Translations under genes and position numbers: made by a program
In this document: piece by piece, positions 8,202 to 13,090 of the stretch
Layout of the letters: every line of letters begins with the position of its first letter
How positions within the stretch are numbered: the stretch's first letter is position 1
The notes under the pieces: model-generated
Database searches by the model: none
Seen by the model: the letters and a program-made list of their open reading frames with translations, nothing else
What the model was told of the DNA's origin: nothing
NCBI GenBank assembly: GCA_036501345.1
Contig: DASYAN010000161.1
Location: forward strand, 1-19,265
Length of the DNA stretch: 19,265 nt
Direction: 5' to 3'
Source: DASYAN01 sp036501345
GTDB taxonomy: Bacteria; Chloroflexota; Ktedonobacteria; Ktedonobacterales; Ktedonobacteraceae

Positions 8202-10340
8202 CTATAGCATCATAGCATTGTCTCCACGTGTCTTACGGAAGAACAACTCAGAGTCGAGCAATAGAGCATCTTGCCCAAAGGCGATAGAGTAACACGACCC
8301 CATACTATCCTGAATGCGCTGTACCTGGAAAAGTGGCCCCAGGCGCATTTGACGCTTCAAATCTAGTGGAGGAATATCGCTGATAATGCAGACAAGGTTT
8401 TTCTTCTTAAGTACACCATTAATTTTATCACGCTGTGGATGTTCTGGATCAAGAACCGTGATCTCATCAAGCACCATCACTTTATGAAGAAATTGACCCG
8501 ATTGTGCCAAATCGTATTTAGTACGCAAGAGCAATGATTGACGCTCTGCAACAAATTCGTTGATTTTGACATACAGGAGTTGATGCTCAAAAGCTTTTTC
8601 TTGTGAATTATGCTGCTTAGCATCTTGTATATCCTCTTCTCCGCCAATTTGTTGCTGATTTTTCCTTCTAACTTCCTGCATAAATTCTTCTTTATCTATT
8701 ACTGTAAAATCAGTATTAGTAAGCAAGAAGAACAGATTGTATGTTTGCAGGTGTCCATCTGTAGCATCTGTTTTGTCCCATACTCCACAGGAGAGTGGAC
8801 TCTGCCCACGAAAACTAGCCAGTTCAGCAACCATCTCTGGCGTCTGATGCTTGATTCCCTTGTATCGGTTGATAGCTTTCGTCATCACAGAACATGCCGG
8901 ATCACCTTGACCATAAAACTGTTCATAGCGATGCTTAAGTGCTTCAACAAGAGCTGTATTTTCCTCTTGTAGGGCTCTATTATTCTCTTTCTCCCTTATT
9001 TTTTGTAGTGTCTGCAAATCGAACAAGACCTGAGCAGCTTGTACTACACCCCAACGATTGGCATAGCGACGGAAATCATTTTCTGTAGGGAAGACCTCAT
9101 TAACAATGTTGTTAAAAGTCTTGCGCTCTATCTTTGTAGTCTCAGCAATCTGCTTGGCGAAGCGCTCCAGCACAAAGCGTGGCACAAGCCCATAGGCACG
9201 ATAGATGGGATAACCTTCGTGACGTCCCAGGCGACCAAAACGTTGGATAAATGAGCCAGCACTATAGGACTCGAAGATCAGCAAGTTGATCTTAAAATCA
9301 ACGCCGATATCCACCGTCGAGGTGCCCACAAGGATTGTTTTGTCGAATGAAGCAAGCCGTTCCTGTCGACTTGTCAAACCAGTATTTTCACCAATACTGA
9401 TATTGGGCTGGTCTCGAAAGCGCTCTTTTAAGAAAGCCACCAGACGCTTTGCTGTAGCCACAGAGTTAACCAGAATCGCACCTTTTGATCCTTTGTGCGT
9501 ATTAAAAAACTCGCTTATCTCGTTAAGATGCTCTTCTACCCATAGCTCAATAGACTTTTCAGGACTGACTTCATCCAGTTCTAACTCACAGGACTGGAGG
9601 ATACAGCGATAGTTTTCTTGAGGAGTTGAACTATAAGTGCTCTGCACAGAACAGACTTGTAATCCCCCGCTAGGTAACAGAGTATTGAGTAGCCCGTTGG
9701 GAGTTGCTGAGAGAAAGACAAACTTCTTCCTATATTGATTGGGATGACGTTGATGCAACGTTGCCAGATAACCAATCATATTAGTTACCGAGATGATCTG
9801 TGGCACATCAAACACATGGAACTCATCAAAAAGCAGGTAATCATATTGCCAATCTAGTTCGGAGGGAAGTTCTTTGCGCTTAGCCCCCCAACTATACTGG
9901 TGGCTTATGATAAGATGCACGAGATCAGGATTGGTCAGCAGAATAGGGTTACGTCGAATGAGCCTCCGCACTTGCTCCAAGCGATCGGACGTATCATGCA
10001 AACGCATCAATTCGCTGATCCTGGCACTATCCATTGCCTCATGCTTTGGCAAACTGATACCCAAACGTTGCTCATAGCGAGGCAACGCCTGACGCTGATC
10101 CCGTATCAGCTCATTTGTCGGATACATTGCCACAACATGCTTCCCATCCTTGAATGCAGGTAAATATCCCGCCACACTTTTTCCATCACCAGTCATTGCC
10201 ACATTAAAAATTACGTCTACTGCTGGATCTTTAAACGCTTCCCAAGTCCTCACTTGGTGCGTATGTAGTTGCATATTGCCAATCTCACTTGGATCTTGCT
10301 CCGAGTAGACGGGCAAGATGCCTATACTGATAGGTTTCAT
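8202..10340 (-). CDS. cas3: Cas3' helicase (type I-D, no HD domain)
   Basis: This is the SF2 helicase recruited to the R-loop to unwind target DNA. Motifs appear in order: Walker A TGDGKS (50-55), DEFH Walker B (172-175), SATP (211-214), TSTVDIGVDF motif V (340-349) and QRFGRLGR motif VI (366-373). There is no HD nuclease domain at either end, as expected for type I-D, where the nuclease is on Cas10d. Length is 712 residues. The ATG at 10340 has AAGGA seven bases upstream. It is the first gene of the operon; its leader holds a hairpin at 10361-10394 and a promoter/operator at 10446-10499, so expression of the whole operon is probably set here. Confidence 0.94.
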   Translation of the reverse strand: MKPISIGILPVYSEQDPSEIGNMQLHTHQVRTWEAFKDPAVDVIFNVAMTGDGKSVAGYLPAFKDGKHVVAMYPTNELIRDQRQALPRYEQRLGISLPKHEAMDSARISELMRLHDTSDRLEQVRRLIRRNPILLTNPDLVHLIISHQYSWGAKRKELPSELDWQYDYLLFDEFHVFDVPQIISVTNMIGYLATLHQRHPNQYRKKFVFLSATPNGLLNTLLPSGGLQVCSVQSTYSSTPQENYRCILQSCELELDEVSPEKSIELWVEEHLNEISEFFNTHKGSKGAILVNSVATAKRLVAFLKERFRDQPNISIGENTGLTSRQERLASFDKTILVGTSTVDIGVDFKINLLIFESYSAGSFIQRFGRLGRHEGYPIYRAYGLVPRFVLERFAKQIAETTKIERKTFNNIVNEVFPTENDFRRYANRWGVVQAAQVLFDLQTLQKIREKENNRALQEENTALVEALKHRYEQFYGQGDPACSVMTKAINRYKGIKHQTPEMVAELASFRGQSPLSCGVWDKTDATDGHLQTYNLFFLLTNTDFTVIDKEEFMQEVRRKNQQQIGGEEDIQDAKQHNSQEKAFEHQLLYVKINEFVAERQSLLLRTKYDLAQSGQFLHKVMVLDEITVLDPEHPQRDKINGVLKKKNLVCIISDIPPLDLKRQMRLGPLFQVQRIQDSMGSCYSIAFGQDALLLDSELFFRKTRGDNAMML

Positions 10341-10360
10341 GAATTCATCCTTGGCTACAT

Positions 10361-10394
10361 AGCTTTGCTAATTTTTCAAGTATTAGCAAAAGCT
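10361..10394 (-). promoter_or_regulatory. Leader hairpin before cas3'
   Basis: In the predicted cas transcript, AGCTTTTGCTAAT (10382-10394 on the minus strand) pairs with ATTAGCAAAGCT (10361-10372) across a nine-base loop with one bulged U, about nine bases before the cas3' ribosome binding site. No U-tract follows, so it is not a terminator. It may stabilise the mRNA 5' end or affect translation. The pairing is seen in the sequence; the role is inferred. Confidence 0.45.
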
Positions 10395-10445
10395 TGCTTC
10401 TTTTCATCAGTGTAAATCAAGTATGTGATGGATTTAGTTGCCTCC

Positions 10446-10499
10446 ATCTCATCTATAAGTGAGCATACCATAGAGCTTGGGACAGAATCTGTCCCTAGA
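10446..10499 (-). promoter_or_regulatory. cas operon promoter and palindromic operator
   Basis: On the minus strand an extended -10 element, TGG-TATGCT (10462-10470), lies about 115 bases before cas3'. Seventeen bases further upstream the -35 position reads AGATTC, far from consensus. Exactly there lies a 17-bp palindrome with perfect 8-bp arms, GGGACAGA-A-TCTGTCCC (10479-10495). The whole 54-bp block is 85% identical to the block upstream of the WYL regulator gene (16814-16868). A weak -35 covered by a palindrome suggests control by a dimeric protein, and the WYL regulator is the obvious candidate. Whether it represses or activates cannot be read from the sequence. Confidence 0.7.
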
Positions 10500-10595
10500 G
10501 AACGAGATTCTGAAGTGCTAGAAAAAGCCGTTTCTCTGGACAATTCATAACTTCTGTGCTATCCTCTGACCAGCCAAAGGACATGAGAAAACGAC

Positions 10596-10618
10596 GTAAC
10601 AGATTGCTAGTCTGTTAC
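10596..10618. repeat. 8-bp inverted repeat, 7-base loop
   Basis: GTAACAGA (10596-10603) and TCTGTTAC (10611-10618) form a perfect inverted repeat between the small minus-strand ORF and the cas promoter. Without a U-tract it is unlikely to be a strong terminator. It could be another binding site. The rest of 10500-10761 shows no gene I can support. Confidence 0.35.
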
Positions 10619-10761
10619 ACATTACTCATAATCTGATAGGTTATAAGCAGGGGAATAATGAGTCCTCTTATCGCATGTTCCACGGAGATAAGGTCCTCAA
10701 CTCATCCCCGTGAATTCTGCCAGATGTCATCTATTCTTAATAACGCAATGGATGATACTGG

Positions 10762-10929
10762 TTACTTGACTGCTCGCAGGGACAAGCTCGCTTCAGACGA
10801 TTTTTTTCCTGCGCTTTCTTTGATTGCAGACTCTTTTCGCTCTTGAAAAGATGAAGAAACTTGAAATGTAATATTAAGCCATTTTAGTACGCTAATGGCA
10901 AAGTTGATGCACTGCGACTTCTTAATCAC
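10762..10929 (-). CDS. Small basic protein of unknown function, upstream of cas operon
   Basis: A 55-residue minus-strand ORF begins at GTG 10929 (or TTG 10932) and ends with TAA at 10762. The ribosome binding site AAAGGAG (10938-10944) is near consensus, 8 bases from the GTG. A consensus promoter lies at 11065-11094, giving a leader of about 125 bases. The protein begins VIKKSQCINFAISVLKW, with one short hydrophobic patch, and continues as a Lys/Ser/Glu-rich polar tail ending SLSLRAVK. I recognise no family. It has the same direction as the cas operon, 420 bases ahead of cas3', so it may be an accessory or regulatory peptide or an unrelated gene. The signals for expression are better than the evidence that the protein matters. 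Confidence 0.42.
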   Translation of the reverse strand: MIKKSQCINFAISVLKWLNITFQVSSSFQERKESAIKESAGKKSSEASLSLRAVK

Positions 10930-10999
10930 CAATTATTCTCCTTTCTTGATAAGATAATGCTATTACTTAGGCAGCTGTAAGTAGGAAATGTATAGATTG

Positions 11000-11046
11000 C
11001 AAAGGTATAATCCTTTGGACAAGAAAACGACTGTTTTCTTGTTTTT
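11000..11046 (+). terminator. Tandem hairpins, second with U-tract on plus strand
   Basis: CAAAGG-TATAAT-CCTTTG (11000-11017) is followed at once by ACAAGAAAAC-GACT-GTTTTCTTGT (11019-11042, a 10-bp stem with a 4-base loop) and then TTTTCTCC. Read on the plus strand the second looks like an A/T-rich intrinsic terminator. On the minus strand both hairpins sit in the 5' leader made by the promoter at 11065-11094, where they may shape expression of the small ORF. Confidence 0.45.
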
Positions 11047-11064
11047 CTCCTAAACAGATGGCTT

Positions 11065-11094
11065 ATTATAACTCTGTTATTCGGGTACTGTCAA
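11065..11094 (-). promoter_or_regulatory. Consensus sigma-70-type promoter, minus strand
   Basis: TTGACA (minus strand of 11089-11094), an 18-base spacer and TATAAT (11065-11070) match both hexamers exactly. Transcription would start near 11058 and run through two hairpins to the small ORF at 10929 and possibly on into the cas operon. It is the best-matching promoter in the window. Confidence 0.7.
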
Positions 11095-11140
11095 TATATA
11101 TTATAATTAGTATGATGTTAGCGAAAGCGATAGAAGATTC

Positions 11141-11199
11141 AACTCCACTAGCTTTCAGTTACTATCACTAGCTATAGTGACTGAAAGCTAGTGGAAGTT
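11141..11199. repeat. Long imperfect palindrome
   Basis: The left arm 11141-11165 contains CCACTAGCTTTCAGT and the right arm 11174-11199 contains ACTGAAAGCTAGTGG. Over 25 bases there is one mismatch and one bulge, with an 8-base centre. No U-tract follows on either side. It lies about 45 bases upstream of the consensus promoter, so it may be a cruciform-forming site, a remnant of a small transposable element, or a binding site. Confidence 0.6.
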
Positions 11200-11287
11200 G
11201 CAACATCTTTAATTAAATGGGTAAATTTCATATTTTTGCATGGCGTCCTCTGTGAAGTGCGTGAGGTGCAAGGTTAGAGGAATGGAC

Positions 11288-11325
11288 GCGACAAATCGGA
11301 TCTCTACACTCGGGCAATAAATTGC
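11288..11325 (+). repeat. 38-bp dispersed repeat, copy 1
   Basis: This 38-mer begins GCGACAAATCGG and ends GGGCAATAAATTGC. It matches the reverse complement of 11468-11505 at 32 of 38 positions. Each copy carries two short self-complementary words (CGAT..ATCG type and GCAAT..ATTGC type) around the shared CTACACTC, the pattern of interspersed bacterial hairpin repeats. No gene is supportable in 11210-11680. Confidence 0.6.
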
Positions 11326-11467
11326 CATGGATACCTGATAAATCAGTGATTTCCTTTTGAGCAATACACAGCCTTTTAAGAGGACAAGCTCTATCTCGAA
11401 ACCCAGAGGTGCGATCCATGAAAAAGATATATATTCCATAAAAGAAATGTTTTAACGCTTCAGTCTC

Positions 11468-11505
11468 GCAATTCATTGCGCGAGTGTAGGGGCCCGATTT
11501 ATCGC
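11468..11505 (-). repeat. 38-bp dispersed repeat, copy 2 (inverted)
   Basis: On the minus strand this begins GCGATAAATCGG and ends GCGCAATGAATTGC. The two copies face each other across 142 bases, so the 218-bp block could be a small non-autonomous element or simply two insertions of a dispersed repeat. I see no target-site duplication. Confidence 0.6.
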
Positions 11506-11683
11506 ACCCGTTGGAGTGGGGTAGGGGCCATCTCGACTCTCTTATTCCCTTTCTGCCATTCTGTTGTCCCCATAAATTTGGTCAACAGAGTTATCGAGCC
11601 CATCCTTTGACCATGGGCACTACCGCGTAAAAATATGAACTTCACCTCTTACATTATCACCAATAGCATCCATTTGTCTTCCG

Positions 11684-11692
11684 TGTTATAAT
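11684..11692 (+). promoter_or_regulatory. Extended -10 promoter, plus strand
   Basis: TGT-TATAAT is an extended -10 element; no good -35 is visible at 16-18 bases upstream. A transcript starting near 11699 would have a structured leader of about 280 bases before the ORF at 11980. Just upstream, GCCCAT (11598-11603) and ATGGGC (11613-11618) form another small inverted repeat. Confidence 0.45.
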
Positions 11693-11756
11693 GGGACTAA
11701 ATCAACCTTTGATATTTACGCATTTGCGATTGAAATATAGTGACTGAATGCTCCGT

Positions 11757-11826
11757 GGGCGTTGTCATCTTCTATCCATTTGGGTTTGGCCCACAACGCC
11801 GCTCATCCTTTCTGAGGATGAGCGGC
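11757..11826 (+). promoter_or_regulatory. Leader with two mutually exclusive hairpins (attenuator-like)
   Basis: GGCGTTGT (11757-11764) can pair with ACAACGCC (11793-11800). A second hairpin, GCCGCTCATCCT (11798-11809) with AGGATGAGCGGC (11815-11826), has a perfect 12-bp stem and a 5-base loop and is followed by AACTTCTTTATCC. The two share bases 11798-11800, so both cannot form fully. This resembles an antiterminator/terminator pair, although the U-tract is weak. Confidence 0.45.
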
Positions 11827-11979
11827 AACTTCTTTATCCCCGTTATGGCTGATTGATACTTAGCTAAAAAAGTCCAATGAATGTGTTACGCGGTTAATGC
11901 TAACCTCAACATCAAATTGACCAGAGTACCTACTTGTGCTCATATGGAAAAGACCAGCAAAGTGAGAGGAGCATTTACA

Positions 11980-12234
11980 ATGAACGTACGACCCTTTTCC
12001 CCAGATAACAATAACAGTGAATTACAGAGGGTAATTGCTCGCATCCGATCGCGTGGTGCACATCAAGCACTTCCCACACCCACGCCTGCAGCTCTCGCAG
12101 CCATAGTTGCACACCTACGCGACGAGGAGCCACTGACCGCCAAAGAGTTGGACGAGCGTGAGCGCGAGTGGGCTGCTTTAGAAGCCGAGCAGGGGGCAGT
12201 CGAACAAGCCGATGGATACAGAGGCGTTGAGTAA
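11980..12234 (+). CDS. Small hypothetical protein (84 aa)
   Basis: The ATG at 11980 is preceded by AGAGGAG eight bases upstream. An in-frame ATG at 11881 lacks such a site. The product, MNVRPFSPDNNNSELQRVIA onward, has a Pro/Ala-rich middle (LPTPTPAALAAIVAHLRDEE) and a strongly charged Glu/Arg/Ala helix (ELDEREREWAALEAEQ). It is soluble, with no Cys and no membrane segment. I recognise no family. Its stop codon lies inside a 20-bp word that recurs at 15423, exactly where IS-derived sequence begins, so its 3' end may have been cut or remade by insertion. An attenuator-like leader precedes it. It could be an accessory gene of the same mobile element as the VirB6-like protein downstream. Confidence 0.6.
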   Translation: MNVRPFSPDNNNSELQRVIARIRSRGAHQALPTPTPAALAAIVAHLRDEEPLTAKELDEREREWAALEAEQGAVEQADGYRGVE

Positions 12235-12262
12235 ATTTTGGAATTGTTCGTTGGGATTTACA
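12231..12262 (+). repeat. IS-related junction words, copy 1
   Basis: Bases 12231-12250 (GTAAATTTTGGAATTGTTCG) recur exactly at 15423-15442, and 12250-12262 (GTTGGGATTTACA) recur exactly at 15582-15594. Here the two words are joined at a shared G; in the second place 139 bases separate them. This suggests one copy is an internal deletion of the other. Confidence 0.65.
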
Positions 12263-12314
12263 GCTTACCATCACCGTGGCCCATTATCCTCCTGCCACAT
12301 TCAAATGGAACAAG

Positions 12315-12464
12315 ATTGAACACCAACTCTTTTCCTTCATTTCTACAGCGGTTAGCCAAAGTCTTGATCCCTCGGAACGAGGCGAGCCAATTGAACACCA
12401 ACTCTTTTCCTTCATTTCTACAGCGGTTAGCCAAAGTCTTGATCCCTCGGAACGAGGCGAGCCA
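12315..12464 (+). repeat. Perfect 75-bp tandem duplication
   Basis: Bases 12315-12389 and 12390-12464 are identical and directly adjacent. Each unit holds 28 bases of transposase sequence (IEHQLFSFIS region) and 47 bases of a foreign insertion starting CTACAGCGGTT. Because 75 is a multiple of three the frame stays open. Perfect identity means the duplication is recent. Confidence 0.95.
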
Positions 12465-12504
12465 CAGGAGATACAAGAGGTCAATCCTTCCGACAACCGC
12501 TATA
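12343..12504 (+). mobile_element. Short MITE-like insertion in the transposase remnant
   Basis: The extra segment begins CTACAGCGGTTAGCC (12343-12357) and ends CCGACAACCGCTATA (12490-12504). Their outer parts, TACAGCGGTT and the complement of AACCGCTATA, match at 9 of 10 positions, as terminal inverted repeats would. The same start word recurs at 15402-15416 with one change. Inside, CCTCG-GAA-CGAGG can fold. No clear target duplication is seen. Confidence 0.45.
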
Positions 12505-12920
12505 TTAACTGGAGAGCCACACCTCTCACCTCTCTTGAGGTCGTTATCCACCTCATATCAGGTACAACGAATGCTAAAGGCTTAACAGTCATTACCGTCA
12601 AGGACAGTCATATCTATCCTACAGGCATCAAAGTTACCAAGCAAGACATCAAGGCTCTCAATATCGTCCGAGGCTCCTTTCATGGGGACTGGAATTATAC
12701 CATCAAACTCAACCTATATGATCACTTTATTCCCGGAAGGGCCCATAGCTCCACACGCCACGCCTTGGGCTGCTCTACCTCTTGTGGCTGTCCGCTATGT
12801 CCCATCAAGCTGTCCGCTTTTTGGGGTAAGATGGCCGCTTTGTCCCTAGAAAAAGCCTTTCCTCTTAGGTATCCTTAGCAGAGGTGATCAGTTAGAAGGA
12901 ATTTTTCATTCAGGGAAATG

Positions 12921-12974
12921 TCGCATTTTATGTTCAACTATTGCTTATATAAAAGAAATAGAGTAAAAATGCGA
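12921..12974. repeat. Inverted repeat upstream of VirB6-like gene
   Basis: TCGCATTTT (12921-12929) and AAAATGCGA (12966-12974) form a perfect 9-bp inverted repeat around an A/T-rich 36-base centre containing TTGCTT-N17-TAAAAA, a weak promoter-like pair. The spacing would suit an operator for the gene at 13091. The rest of 12879-13090 holds only a repeat of ACCGTGAAAGC, at 13057 and again at the gene start. Confidence 0.35.
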
Positions 12975-13090
12975 TATATTATTAATACATAAATATTGGC
13001 CAGTTAAACTATGAAAGAATGAATTGATGGCAAGAGCTTACTAATTGATCATTTTACCGTGAAAGCATCCAGTGATGTGAAATAGGAGAG

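Larger units (their letters stand above)
12264..12878 (+). pseudogene. ISAzo13-family transposase, C-terminal remnant
   Basis: The reading frame carries the end of an ISAzo13-type DDE transposase: LTITVAHYPPATFKWNKIEH (the Glu in KIEH is the expected last catalytic acid), FSFIS, then NWRATPLTSLEVVIHLISGTT and SFHGDWNYTIK. Homology stops at about 12713; the remaining 55 residues to the TAG at 12876-12878 look like read-through. The N-terminal two thirds, with the other two catalytic Asp residues, are absent, and 12231-12262 abuts the remnant directly. Between FSFIS and NWR lie about 54 extra residues from a short insertion plus a 75-bp tandem duplication, both frame-preserving. The element cannot transpose by itself. 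From 12714 on, CTGTCCGCTTTTTGG resembles 15447-15457. Confidence 0.75.

Noticed and set aside
10658..10846. Plus-strand 62-codon frame with AGGGGA before its ATG
   Set aside because: It overlaps the minus-strand small ORF on the opposite strand, has no convincing promoter, and its composition is not protein-like. The terminator-like hairpin at 11019-11046 would fit it, so it is not fully excluded.
11209..11476. Two overlapping minus-strand frames of 76 and 82 codons
   Set aside because: They run through the inverted 38-bp repeats, have no ribosome binding site I can see, and resemble no family.
12238..12585. Second plus-strand frame and minus-strand frames over the 75-bp duplication
   Set aside because: They stay open only because the duplicated unit is a multiple of three. 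The ISAzo13 frame is the one with family motifs.
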